Part shown: in pieces, positions 51,690 to 60,642 of the stretch
Layout: every line of letters begins with the position of its first letter
How positions within the stretch are numbered: position 1 is the first letter of the stretch
Source of the DNA: Methanolobus chelungpuianus
GTDB taxonomy: Archaea > Halobacteriota > Methanosarcinia > Methanosarcinales > Methanosarcinaceae
Length of the DNA stretch: 64,000 nucleotides
Assembly (NCBI RefSeq): GCF_024500045.1
Contig: NZ_JTEO01000004.1
Span: 1 to 64,000 of the forward strand
Reading direction: 5' to 3'
The notes under the pieces: model-generated
Databases searched by the model: none
Seen by the model: the letters and a program-made list of their open reading frames with translations, nothing else
Told to the model about the DNA's origin: nothing
Translations under genes and position numbers: made by a program

Positions 51690-53459
51690 ATGCGAATAGC
51701 CATATTGAACAAGGACAGGTGCCAGCCAAGGCGCTGCAGCCATGAATGTGAAAAATATTGTCCCAGGGTGAGGACAGGGGACGAGACCATAGTTTTCCCG
51801 GAGGGTGGCGGAAAGCCCCTCATCTCCGAAGAGCTCTGCGTGGGATGCGGTATCTGCATCAACAGGTGCCCTTTTGACGCTATAATGATCATAGGCCTGC
51901 CGGAAGAACTCACTGCGCCCACACACAGGTACGGGCCTAACGCCTTTGCACTCTATGGACTCCCGGTTCCGCAGGCCGGCAGGGTGACAGGTATCCTGGG
52001 ACCCAACGGTATAGGAAAAAGTACTGCAGTGCAGATACTCTCCGGAACCCTTGTGCCCAATTTCGGCGAAGGAACCGGGAACTGGGAAAAAGTGCTGCAG
52101 CATTATTCAGGCACAGCCCTGTATGATTATTTCAGTGAGGTCATCGACGGTAATATCAAGGTGTCGCAGAAGCCGCAATACGTGGACATGATACCCAAGG
52201 CCTTCAAAGGCAAGACCAGCGAGCTGCTTGACAAGACCGACGAGCGTGGCGTGCTCAGCGAGCTTATTGAGAGGCTTGGTCTCACTCCTGTTATCGACAG
52301 GAACATCACCGAGCTCAGTGGCGGCGAGCTCCAGAGGGTCGCGATCGCGGCCTGTGCTGCAAGGGATGCAGATTTCTATTTCTTTGACGAGATAAGTCCC
52401 TACCTTGACATCTACCAGCGCATCAATTCGGCCCAGCTCATCCAGGAGATATCCAAAGACAAAGCAGTGCTCGTGGTGGAGCATGACCTGGCCATCCTTG
52501 ATATGCTGGCGGATGTGGTGCATGTGGCATACGGCCAGCCCGGGGCCTACGGTGTAATCACCTACCCCAAGGGTGTGCGTATCGGGATAAACCAGTATCT
52601 TAAGGGTTATCTCCCGGAGGAGAATGTGCGTATCAGGCCCGAGGCCATTAAGTTCGAGGTACATCCCCCTCGTGTGGAGACTGACATCGAGACACTTGTG
52701 GATTACGAAGGCTTTTCCAAGAAATACGGTAATGGCTTCGCCCTTGAAAGTGAAAATGGTTCCCTTAAGCAGGGCGAAGTGCTCGGGATCGTCGGACCCA
52801 ACGGTATCGGTAAATCCACCTTCGTGAAGATCCTGGCCGGGGAGATCAATCCTGACGAGGGCAAGCTTGACCTGACCATCACCATCTCCTACAAGCCGCA
52901 GTACATTAAGCCTGATGTCACGATGCCTGTGCAGTATTTCCTGCGGGGCATATCCCGCAAGTTCGATACAAGCTACTTCCAGTCAGAGGTCGCCAAGCCG
53001 CTGAACCTTGAGCCATTATATGAGCGCAACCTCACGGACCTCAGTGGAGGAGAGCTCCAGAGGGTTGCCATAGCAGCCTGCCTGTGCAGGGACGCGGATA
53101 TGTACATCCTTGACGAGCCCAGCGCCCACCTGGACGTGGAGCAGCGTTCCATGACCACCAAGGTCATCAAGAGATTTGCCGAGAACAGCGGCAAGACCGC
53201 CATGGTGGTGGACCACGACATCTACATGATAGACATGCTGAGCGAGCGCCTCATTGTCTTTGAAGGTGAGCCTGCGGTCTATGGTAAGGCACACCAGCCC
53301 TCCAGCATGCAGGATGGTATGAACAGGTTCCTGGCCAATCTCCATATCACGTTCAGGCGTGACGAGGATACCTCCCGTCCCAGGGTCAACAAGCCCGACT
53401 CAAGGCTTGACAGGGAGCAGAAGGCCAGCGGGGAGTACTACTACCACAACATAGAGTAG
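51690..53459 (+). CDS. ABCE1/Rli1 ribosome recycling ATPase
   Basis: A 589-residue twin ABC protein that splits ribosomes after termination in archaea and eukaryotes. The N-terminal iron-sulfur domain carries CQPRRCSHECEKYCP and CVGCGICINRCPF. Two nucleotide-binding domains each have GPNGIGKST with LSGGELQRVAIAA and, in the second, ILDEPSAHLDVEQR. The hinge between them is rich in Arg. The N-terminal residues MRIAILNKDRC are as expected. It is one of the most conserved genes in the window. Confidence 0.97.
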   Translation: MRIAILNKDRCQPRRCSHECEKYCPRVRTGDETIVFPEGGGKPLISEELCVGCGICINRCPFDAIMIIGLPEELTAPTHRYGPNAFALYGLPVPQAGRVTGILGPNGIGKSTAVQILSGTLVPNFGEGTGNWEKVLQHYSGTALYDYFSEVIDGNIKVSQKPQYVDMIPKAFKGKTSELLDKTDERGVLSELIERLGLTPVIDRNITELSGGELQRVAIAACAARDADFYFFDEISPYLDIYQRINSAQLIQEISKDKAVLVVEHDLAILDMLADVVHVAYGQPGAYGVITYPKGVRIGINQYLKGYLPEENVRIRPEAIKFEVHPPRVETDIETLVDYEGFSKKYGNGFALESENGSLKQGEVLGIVGPNGIGKSTFVKILAGEINPDEGKLDLTITISYKPQYIKPDVTMPVQYFLRGISRKFDTSYFQSEVAKPLNLEPLYERNLTDLSGGELQRVAIAACLCRDADMYILDEPSAHLDVEQRSMTTKVIKRFAENSGKTAMVVDHDIYMIDMLSERLIVFEGEPAVYGKAHQPSSMQDGMNRFLANLHITFRRDEDTSRPRVNKPDSRLDREQKASGEYYYHNIE

Positions 53460-53637
53460 TGCCCCTTCTCTTCCTTTCTCTTTTTATGTCCGTACTCTTT
53501 TCTCCACGAAATTTATAAGTACATGCGGGTCCCATCAAATATGGGGATTATAACAGTGGTCCGGATATCTCTCAAAGAGCAGCCGCTGTAGATCATAGTT
53601 AACTGTAGATTCCATTAAAAGTTAAGGGAGTATGCAT

Positions 53638-53928
53638 ATGTTGTCAAAGATACCTGTGGATTTGTCCAGAGTCGATAAGAAGGACCTGGACCTGGAAATA
53701 CTGAGAGCGGCCATCATTGCTGAATTCGATGCCATCAGCCTCTATGAGCAGATGGCAGGCCTTACTGACAATGAGGAGGTCAAAAGGGTACTTATGGACG
53801 TGGCTCATGAAGAGAAGACCCATGTGGGAGAGTTCCAGACCCTGCTGTTGAGGGCTGATGAGGAGCAGAAGCAGGAGCTCAAGGCCGGGGAGAAGGAAGT
53901 TGACGAGGAACTGTCAAAAAAGGACTGA
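53638..53928 (+). CDS. encapsulin-type ferritin-like protein 1
   Basis: A 96-residue two-helix ferritin-like protein. The core LRAAIIAEFDAISLYEQMAG with DVAHEEKTHVGEFQTLLL matches the N-terminal domain fused to the encapsulin shell of Pyrococcus furiosus, the EncFtn type that oxidises and delivers iron. Metal ligands would be the glutamates of AEFDA, SLYEQ and EEKTH. The ATG at 53638 has GGGAG at good spacing and aligns with the next gene; the upstream ATG at 53632 does not. No shell gene is adjacent. Directly followed by its paralogue. Confidence 0.8.
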   Translation: MLSKIPVDLSRVDKKDLDLEILRAAIIAEFDAISLYEQMAGLTDNEEVKRVLMDVAHEEKTHVGEFQTLLLRADEEQKQELKAGEKEVDEELSKKD

Positions 53929-53937
53929 GGTGAGAAG

Positions 53938-54213
53938 ATGCTATCGGAGATACCGGTGAACCTGCAGGCAGTGAAGAAAAAGGACCTGGATAAGGAGATA
54001 ATGAGGGCTGCCATGATAGCCGAGCTGGATGCCGTCAACCTGTACGAGTCAATGGCCGCACTTACCGACAACGAAGATCTTGCCGCCATCCTGCACGACG
54101 TAGCCAGGGAAGAGAAGGTCCATGTTGCCATGTTCCAGACAGTGCTCATGGAAGTTGACAGGGAATACATGAAGGTCATGGCAGATTACGCTCTCGGGAA
54201 AGGGAGGGTCTGA
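53938..54213 (+). CDS. encapsulin-type ferritin-like protein 2
   Basis: A 91-residue paralogue of the preceding protein, with MRAAMIAELDAVNLYESMAA and DVAREEKVHVAMFQTVLME. The Glu residues of the metal site are retained, and the C-terminal acidic tail of copy 1 is replaced by YALGKGRV. It starts 9 bases after copy 1 behind a strong GAGGTGAG ribosome site, so the two are made together and may form a mixed ring. Confidence 0.8.
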   Translation: MLSEIPVNLQAVKKKDLDKEIMRAAMIAELDAVNLYESMAALTDNEDLAAILHDVAREEKVHVAMFQTVLMEVDREYMKVMADYALGKGRV

Positions 54214-54298
54214 CCTCCTTTCCCTTCAGTGTTCTGAATTTATTTTTCCCGCCGCATCCTTCCTGGGCATAAACCCGTGCGGCTGCCAGGCTGGCAGC

Positions 54299-54523
54299 TC
54301 ATGGGAGTCTTTTTGCACGGGAGTAAGCATCGTATATGTTATAGAGCCAGAAGAGCGCAAGTATGATAAGAGTGACTCCCAGGTGCCCTGACAATATCAG
54401 GATGAACGCAATGGCAAAGAACAGCATTCCCCTGCTAGTATCCCCGTTGTTCAGCTGGCCAAGGCCAGGGAATACAAGTGAGTAGATGGCCGACCTCGCA
54501 GGATTTGGTTTCTTGCGCTGCAC
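54299..54523 (-). CDS. small TM2-like membrane protein
   Basis: A 74-residue protein with a basic N-terminus and two membrane helices. The FPGLGQLNNGDTSRG turn followed by MLFFAIAFILILSG resembles the TM2/DUF5683-like proteins found widely in archaea. It starts with GTG at 54523. Function is unknown; it lies near the export locus but may not belong to it. Confidence 0.65.
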   Translation of the reverse strand: MQRKKPNPARSAIYSLVFPGLGQLNNGDTSRGMLFFAIAFILILSGHLGVTLIILALFWLYNIYDAYSRAKRLP

Positions 54524-54606
54524 GGTTGTTTCAGTATCATTTCTAAGATTCCGCTCTTCTTCCAGATAAATTCCCCCAGCTGGATTTTATCTCCCATACT
54601 ATTTTA

Positions 54607-55023
54607 TCATTTGCCTGATGGACCGCGTTTCAGCAGTGCGTCCTTTATCCTGAGACTGATATTGTCAGGGCTCTTAGGAAACTCTGCAGGCCTGCCCGGC
54701 TCCTGGCCCTGCGCTTTCCTTCTCTTTCCTGCGGTAAGGTACCAGGTGAGGAATTCCGTGTAGAGGATGATAGCTATCAGTGTGGACCACAGTGTAAGCA
54801 GTATATGGAAATTGTTGACCGGTACCAGTCCTTCGGCAAAGCGGAAATGTTCGTATGAAAGAAAAGCCACTGATGCCCCGGGCATTAAGATCACTGCAAG
54901 CAGGGGCACTGCTGCCAGGACAAGCATTGCCAGCCTGGAGGATATCCTTATAAGTACGAAAAGCACTGTCAGCGCAAAAGTCACAAACAGCATCATGCAA
55001 CCGATGAAAGCCAGGATCTCCAT
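54607..55023 (-). CDS. membrane protein, last gene of the export operon
   Basis: A 138-residue protein with three hydrophobic helices (residues about 2-24, 29-56 and 73-95) and a basic, Pro-rich cytoplasmic tail. GGAGG stands 6 bases before the ATG. It begins 23 bases after the large COG1361-like gene and is probably co-transcribed with it. No family recognised. Confidence 0.6.
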   Translation of the reverse strand: MEILAFIGCMMLFVTFALTVLFVLIRISSRLAMLVLAAVPLLAVILMPGASVAFLSYEHFRFAEGLVPVNNFHILLTLWSTLIAIILYTEFLTWYLTAGKRRKAQGQEPGRPAEFPKSPDNISLRIKDALLKRGPSGK

Positions 55024-55046
55024 TCAGATCCTCCGTTGGGTAGGTC

Positions 55047-56888
55047 TCATTTAAATCCTCCTCTTATGACCAGGTACACAAGACCCGGTATGATCGCAAG
55101 CAGTGATAACATGGTGATGAAAGCGGACAGCAGGAATCCGGCGGCTTTGGTGCGCGTCAGTCCGGAATTCCCCTGATCAGGAATACGGCCTGTGTTCCCA
55201 TCTGTATGTTCCGTACCTGCGGTGCTGCCTGCCTGTGCGCTGGCAGTGGTAAGTCCGTCATCGACATAGATCAGCAAGGCCTCTGAAGCAGAACTGTACT
55301 TATTCCCCTGTTCATCTTTACACTCTGCCACTGCAGCAGGCAGTCTGATGCTTCCCGCCTCTTCCGCCTTTACAACATAGCTTATCTCCCTGGATGCACC
55401 TGCCTCGAGGTCCCCTTCCCAGCCGAGCTGGCCTGACAGGAGGGAAACACCCTCGGGGATACTGTCACTAAGGCTCACATGGGTCCTGCTGTCTCCGTCA
55501 TTGATGAGAGTGACAGATATCCCGGACATCTCTCCGGTAAAAAGGTAAGCTGGATCTATTCTCTTCTCCACTACGACCTTCGAGCCTCTGATCCTGAAGA
55601 TCTCGCTGACAGGATCGGATTCCACACTGTAGGTCTCTCCTGAGTCGTTCCACTGGACGACTGCCGGGCCGAAGCTAAAACTGCCCGGTTCAGTTGGCTG
55701 TGCATTATATATTATCTCTTTTGTAGCACCCGCATCAAGCACTACGGCCCATTCAGTTCTTTCCATATCCCCGGGGATCATCGATGGCGGCAGCTCATCC
55801 AGTACATTCACTGCCACCCTCGACCCTGCGGTGTTCCTGAGCTTCAGCGTTATTATGAAATGGCCATCAGTCCCCATCGATTTATCCTCTGGGGATTTCC
55901 TGACAGCCTCCACTTTCTTCTCAATGGATATGTAAGGCCTGACCTGCACTTCAACAGAGGCCTCCCCGGAATAGGCATTACCTTTGTAATCGTATCCTGT
56001 CACCTGTGACCGTATCAGCATGTTCCTGGTGACCGGGGTCACAGGTGCCTTAACGGGGAAGGTGAACCTTTTCATCTTCAGTGCATCAAGGGAAGCATGC
56101 TGGAGCTGTGGCTCCTTCACCAAACCTGCAGAGGAGCTCGTGCTGAGGATGATACCGTGCAAGGGAATGGTGCCGCTGTTGGTAAGGGTAAGCATGTACG
56201 ATATGTTCTCGTTCGAGTCGTAGGCCAGCTTATCGGTCAGTGCATCAATGGTCAATGCCGGCGCCCCCGGCCTGAAGGTCTCGATAAAAACCTCCCGGGT
56301 GTTAGGGTTGATGTAGATGGCACGGATCATGAACTCTTCCGAGAATTTCCTGTAGTCTCCCGACCGGTAGCTTTCCTCAAAGACACCGCTATTTCCCTCC
56401 ACACTGAAAAGGGCACCGCTCTCCCCGACTTCTTTGACCCTGATACGGTAACCGCCGTCTTCCAGTATGTCGCCTGCTTTCATGGATTTCCTGGGCACGC
56501 TTGTGATCCACACCCTTTCATACTTCTGCTTGTAAGTCTCAAGTGAGACTGCTCCTGAATCTATCCCCGATATCCTGATCTTCAGTTCATCGTCATATAC
56601 CTGCTCGCTGTTTGCAGACGCATCAACTAAAAAAGATTCCTTGAAGTCCCTGTTGCGGTAGATGAGGACTATGGCAGAAGGTTCGAACTCACTCATATCC
56701 ACAGAATATATCTTCACCGTGAATCCTTCAAGTTCCGCCCTCTCTCCGGCAGCAAGCGTGTAGGCGCCCTGGAATATCCAGATGTCCTCGTCCTGTATAT
56801 CGTAGGCACTGGCCGGATATGCTAAAGCGGTCAGGATCAGGATCGCAAGTGTCGTGAAGATGTGCGTTCTCACAGCCATTGTGTGCAT
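55047..56888 (-). CDS. secreted CARDB/COG1361-like surface protein with C-terminal anchor
   Basis: A 613-residue envelope protein. The N-terminal signal peptide (HIFTTLAILILTALAYPASA) is followed by a beta-rich S-layer-like domain. Two or three Ig-like repeats carry conserved phrases such as SYMLTLTNSGTIPLHGI, ITLKLRNTAGSRVAVNVLDE and GISVTLINDGDSRTHVSL. One C-terminal membrane helix (LLSAFITMLSLLAIIPGLVY) ends with RGGFK, so it is anchored in the membrane and exposed outside. It follows the second permease by 17 bases, so the ABC-2 transporter may help export or assemble it, or it may be an accessory of the pump. Confidence 0.8.
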   Translation of the reverse strand: MHTMAVRTHIFTTLAILILTALAYPASAYDIQDEDIWIFQGAYTLAAGERAELEGFTVKIYSVDMSEFEPSAIVLIYRNRDFKESFLVDASANSEQVYDDELKIRISGIDSGAVSLETYKQKYERVWITSVPRKSMKAGDILEDGGYRIRVKEVGESGALFSVEGNSGVFEESYRSGDYRKFSEEFMIRAIYINPNTREVFIETFRPGAPALTIDALTDKLAYDSNENISYMLTLTNSGTIPLHGIILSTSSSAGLVKEPQLQHASLDALKMKRFTFPVKAPVTPVTRNMLIRSQVTGYDYKGNAYSGEASVEVQVRPYISIEKKVEAVRKSPEDKSMGTDGHFIITLKLRNTAGSRVAVNVLDELPPSMIPGDMERTEWAVVLDAGATKEIIYNAQPTEPGSFSFGPAVVQWNDSGETYSVESDPVSEIFRIRGSKVVVEKRIDPAYLFTGEMSGISVTLINDGDSRTHVSLSDSIPEGVSLLSGQLGWEGDLEAGASREISYVVKAEEAGSIRLPAAVAECKDEQGNKYSSASEALLIYVDDGLTTASAQAGSTAGTEHTDGNTGRIPDQGNSGLTRTKAAGFLLSAFITMLSLLAIIPGLVYLVIRGGFK

Positions 56889-56905
56889 ATATGTATTTTT
56901 ATCTT

Positions 56906-58015
56906 TTAATTGTTATCGTATTTCCTTTTCACGGTGGCCGCTGTCAGGATACCCAATGCGAGAGCCACGAGTGTATAGATACCCATCCACAGGGTGGACT
57001 CCGCTGTCCCTATACTGCCTATTGACAGCCGTGTCACAAGGTTGAGCGGTGAGTTCGTGAACAAGTAGGAGGCCATGAAAAGAAAGATCAGTATCATGGA
57101 GTACAGAAGCTGGGAAACTCCCCTGTCCCTGAAGCTGATCGATATCATGCTGCTTATCAGGACAAGTATGGCTCCAATCAGTGTGACCACCATCAGTATG
57201 CTGAAGAAGTTCCTTATGACTATCATATTTGCACCCATCAGCATCATCCATGCAAAGGCCTGGAGGGGCACTATGGCCACTGCAACAAGCACTTTACCGC
57301 TGACTATATCCATCATGGACGCCGGGGTGGCCAGCAGCAGCTCCATTGTCTTCCTCTCGAACTCCTCGGTGATGAAATCAATTACAAGGCCTCCTGAAAT
57401 GAAAGCCGGGGTGAACACCAGCAGAGGAAGCAGGGCCACGTAAATGAATTCGAAATAGGTGGAAGAGGTCTTTATGCCTCTCTTATTGATATTGACCTCG
57501 ATGGGCGAATACCCCGGCAGGCGCTGTGTCCTGATGTCCCTGACATGCTGCTCGAACTCCTCAAGAGGCTCTTTCATCTGGAGCGATATCAGGGTGGCCT
57601 TTATTTCCGATTTTGGGAGGTATATGTCAACATTCAGTATCTCCTCTCCCTCAGGAGGGCCGGGGGGAGCGATAACTATGGCGTCAACCTTGTGTTCGTA
57701 GAAGTCTCCATAGGCAGGTGTCAGGTCACTGTAGAGCCGGGTGTTGAGCTTGCTTTCCCGGAGCAGCCTGTAGAGCTCGTTGTCCCCGGTTCCCACAACT
57801 GCAATACTTATGCCCTGCATCTCTATATCTCCCATGATGGTGGGATCGTAGAACGACGTAAGCCCGATGACAAGGAATGTCGAGAAGGAAGCGATGAAAA
57901 GCTGGATGAGCACGGAAAGTATGAATGTCTTCTCGCGCATCAGTTCTCGTGTTTCCTTCCTGGCGATACTTCTTATTTTCCCGTAAGGTCTTGTACGCTC
58001 AGCCAAGAAGCACAC
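56906..58015 (-). CDS. ABC-2-type permease (NatB/COG1668-like)
   Basis: A 369-residue permease. One N-terminal helix (FILSVLIQLFIASFSTFLVI) is followed by an external domain of about 150 residues and five C-terminal helices (about 190-365), ending with a basic tail KRKYDNN. The segment EEFERKTMELLLATP is typical of the NatB/drug-exporter branch. It overlaps the preceding permease gene by 17 bases, so they probably form a heterodimer energised by the ATPase encoded at 60643. Confidence 0.87.
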   Translation of the reverse strand: MCFLAERTRPYGKIRSIARKETRELMREKTFILSVLIQLFIASFSTFLVIGLTSFYDPTIMGDIEMQGISIAVVGTGDNELYRLLRESKLNTRLYSDLTPAYGDFYEHKVDAIVIAPPGPPEGEEILNVDIYLPKSEIKATLISLQMKEPLEEFEQHVRDIRTQRLPGYSPIEVNINKRGIKTSSTYFEFIYVALLPLLVFTPAFISGGLVIDFITEEFERKTMELLLATPASMMDIVSGKVLVAVAIVPLQAFAWMMLMGANMIVIRNFFSILMVVTLIGAILVLISSMISISFRDRGVSQLLYSMILIFLFMASYLFTNSPLNLVTRLSIGSIGTAESTLWMGIYTLVALALGILTAATVKRKYDNN

Positions 58016-59807
58016 CTCTCAGGATGAAAAGATTGTATATGCTGTGGACCAGGGTCGCCAGGATCACCGACAACAGGTACCTCCTGGTGCCGAACCTGTA
58101 CATCACCAGAGAGCTGACCGATGCTGTGGAGATATGGAGTGCCAGGGGCACGAGCAGGAGAGTGCCCATGGTCATCACTGCCCCGAAAGCCGAACTTGCT
58201 ATGGGCGCCAGGGTAAGGAATGCCACTGCCTTTTCCCCGACGAAGAATCCCGTGCCAGAGAGGGCCGCGAGCCTGAGGGCACTTTTCAGGTTGGCAGGCT
58301 GGAGCTTCCTTTTGAGGATCGTGTATATCCCGGCCGACTTGACCAGCTCCTCTGCCATGGCGGAGAGTATTATCATGATAACGACCGAATGCGGGGCAGG
58401 CAGGTTGAACAGCATGACGATGAGCATCAGCTGGGTCATGTATACGAAGGGGATGAAGATGATGCTCAGCAGGAACACAGAGCCGTATGAACTTGAAAGG
58501 AACATTTCCAGGCAGTCCGTTATCTTCTCCGGGACCGCCTTCTGGGTGAAAAGATCCTCTTCTCGATAGATGTATGTACCAAAAGCAAAGGCAGAAAGCG
58601 CTACAAAGTAGAATGGCAGTGTCGAGAACAGGTAAGTATTCATCAGCACGGTCTCGCCCTCTATAAGGCGGACGATGAGCGTGATGGGTGAAATAGAACT
58701 GATAGCGTGTATGTTCGCAAACATGGCCGGGAAGAACAGGTATCCTGAAATGACCACTGAGAGGAAAACGCTGGTGAAGGTCAGCTCCTTAAAGCTCCTT
58801 GAGAGTATGGCCCCGAAGAAGGAAAGTGCGAAGAACAGGAGAACGACGGGGAATATTGTTATAAGTATCAGCAGTGAGCTCTGTGCGGTCCTCATGTCGG
58901 CCGGGAATCCCGTGATGTACACGGTGATGACTGCCTGGATGAGAAGAGTTACAATGATGTATGGCAGTGTCTTGCCTATGACCACATCCCTGCTCAGGAG
59001 CGGTGCCGCCAGGACCAGCTCCCCTTTCTTGTTGGTACGCTCGTCCATGATGCTTGTGGAATAGAACTGCGAGACGAAGTAGATGGGAAATATGAACAGG
59101 AAAGCGTAAAGAATCGCTGTGAAGGGTATCGGAGGCGAGAAGAAGGATGGAGTGGAGAGTGTCTGCTTCTGGAAGAAGGCCCTGCCCCTGTAATCATCCA
59201 GCTCGCTGATGTCTTCCGGGAGCATGAACGAGGAGCCCCTGTTGAGATATTCCTGTGTGATCTCGCCCCGGGGATAATCTTCTCCCCGGTCCTTGTTCCC
59301 GGTGTCCTGCACTGCCTCCATGGCGCCTGTTGCATTCCGGGAGCTCAGTAGCTGGAAGTTCTGGGGTCTCTCGATATCGTGGACCGTGACCCATACCGGA
59401 TGGCTGTTATTGATGTCATCGTAGGAGGTCAGCACTGCTTCACGGTACTCTTTGATGGTATTCTCAAGTGCGCTTCCGGCTGCTGCAGACTTGGCACTGT
59501 CCCCAAGGTACACGTTGTTACCAATGATGACAAGATCAGCCCCGTACATGTAGAACTGGGTGGCCTCATATATCGTTAAGGGCATATAGCTGAACCTCTG
59601 GTCACTTTCAAGTATGGGGCGAAGTGTAGGTTCGCTGGATGCTGCGGTATATATTTTCTGGTTCATACTCATCTGGGTCTGTACGGCTGCAAAGGATGCT
59701 GCTATGACCAGTGCAAGAGAGAATGCCAGAAGAAAGGTGGACCTGGTATCGAACTTGAGCTTTGACCTGAAAAACTCCCATTTAGCGATAGTGTACCATC
59801 CGGACAT
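57999..59807 (-). CDS. ABC-2 permease fused to a putative intramembrane protease domain
   Basis: A 602-residue protein. Residues 1-390 look like an ABC-2 permease: one N-terminal helix, a long external domain with sequons, then membrane helices with SIMDERTNKKGELVLAAPLL at the cytosolic coupling turn. Residues 430-602 add seven to eight helices. Here SAMAEELVKSAG, GTGFFVGEKAVAF and ATLVHSIYNLF fit the Glu-Glu, Glu and His positions of CPBP/PrsW-type intramembrane proteases. Such fusions are known among archaeal exporters. The start is leaderless by position relative to the TATA sequence at 59826-59838. Confidence 0.8.
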   Translation of the reverse strand: MSGWYTIAKWEFFRSKLKFDTRSTFLLAFSLALVIAASFAAVQTQMSMNQKIYTAASSEPTLRPILESDQRFSYMPLTIYEATQFYMYGADLVIIGNNVYLGDSAKSAAAGSALENTIKEYREAVLTSYDDINNSHPVWVTVHDIERPQNFQLLSSRNATGAMEAVQDTGNKDRGEDYPRGEITQEYLNRGSSFMLPEDISELDDYRGRAFFQKQTLSTPSFFSPPIPFTAILYAFLFIFPIYFVSQFYSTSIMDERTNKKGELVLAAPLLSRDVVIGKTLPYIIVTLLIQAVITVYITGFPADMRTAQSSLLILITIFPVVLLFFALSFFGAILSRSFKELTFTSVFLSVVISGYLFFPAMFANIHAISSISPITLIVRLIEGETVLMNTYLFSTLPFYFVALSAFAFGTYIYREEDLFTQKAVPEKITDCLEMFLSSSYGSVFLLSIIFIPFVYMTQLMLIVMLFNLPAPHSVVIMIILSAMAEELVKSAGIYTILKRKLQPANLKSALRLAALSGTGFFVGEKAVAFLTLAPIASSAFGAVMTMGTLLLVPLALHISTASVSSLVMYRFGTRRYLLSVILATLVHSIYNLFILRGVLLG

Positions 59808-59825
59808 TAAATTTATTAAGCAGGT

Positions 59826-59838
59826 TATTATATTAATA
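59826..59838 (-). promoter_or_regulatory. TATA box of the permease operon
   Basis: On the minus strand TATTAATATAATA is centred about 25 bases before the ATG at 59807, the spacing expected for a leaderless archaeal transcript. Confidence 0.5.
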
Positions 59839-59991
59839 TGTATGCAATTATTTTGCTTTTACTGGTTATTTTTTTCTTATATGGAAAGTAACTGAAAATT
59901 GTACGCCTTCCGGAAAGGGATGTACAGTAGCTGTAAAAACGGTAGACCTTCCCACACTTTAATCCCGCCCCATTCCCTATAAGAATCTGCC

Positions 59992-60529
59992 AGTTTCAAA
60001 GCTGGTCTTTGTCTTTTTCCCCTTGCTATCGGAATTATCATTGCAGGTCTCCTTTCCGGTACTTTCCGGAGAGGGCTCAAGAAGACAAAGCTTCCGTAGC
60101 CTGTGACAGAGTTCCTTGCGAGGTTCATGCGCACCGGGAATTGATGTAAGTGCTGTTGTGATCGGCCTTTCCGCAGTCATAGGGCTGGCACTCGGTCTTG
60201 GTATGCAGGATTCCAGCCCGTAGAGTAAGCGTTGACGTTGGCGTGAGATACGGCACGGATATCGGCAGGGCGGTCAATGTTGCCCTTGAGCTGATAAGGG
60301 GACACCCGAAAGTGCTCGAAACACCCTCCCCTGCGGTGATCACCACCGAGCCTGCGGACCCGTCTGTAAATCTGCAGCTGCGCGCGTGGGTAAATACCTC
60401 CGACTTCTGGCCTGTCAAGAACGACCTGACAACAGGCATCCACAATACTTTCAACAGGGAAGGCATAAGCATTCATTCCCGCAGATGGATGTGTATATCA
60501 AGGAACATGCGAAGCGACAATGGAGTTAA
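59992..60529 (+). pseudogene. decayed mscS-family mechanosensitive channel gene
   Basis: Pieces of a small-conductance mechanosensitive channel can be read in order. 59992-60132 gives a membrane helix and a basic stretch (LAIGIIIAGLLSGTFRRGLK) with an in-frame TAG at 60097-60099. 60137-60220 gives the pore helix GIDVSAVVIGLSAVIGLALG and GMQDSS in another frame, then TAG. 60222-60475 gives the beta and C-terminal domain (VDVGVRYGTDIGRAVNVALE, PSVNLQLRAWVNTSDFW). A last frameshift leads to FPQMDVYIKEHAKRQWS and a stop at 60527. Internal parts are deleted at two junctions. It lies between the divergent ABC genes. Confidence 0.85.
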
Positions 60530-60612
60530 TAGTACCTCTGCAGCAGCAGGCCCGGCGGTTGCAGCGCGGAGCCGTGCTTTTACTTGTATGCATTTTTATT
60601 TTTATACTATTG

Positions 60613-60623
60613 CTTATATATAG
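60613..60623 (+). promoter_or_regulatory. TATA box of the ABC ATPase gene
   Basis: CTTATATATAG is centred 25 bases before the GTG at 60643, indicating a leaderless transcript starting at that codon and supporting GTG over the more upstream ATG at 60520. Confidence 0.6.
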
Positions 60624-60642
60624 TGAAGTATATTCTCTTTCT

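Noticed and set aside
53638-54523. Complete encapsulin system
   Set aside because: The downstream genes encode small membrane proteins, not an HK97-fold shell.
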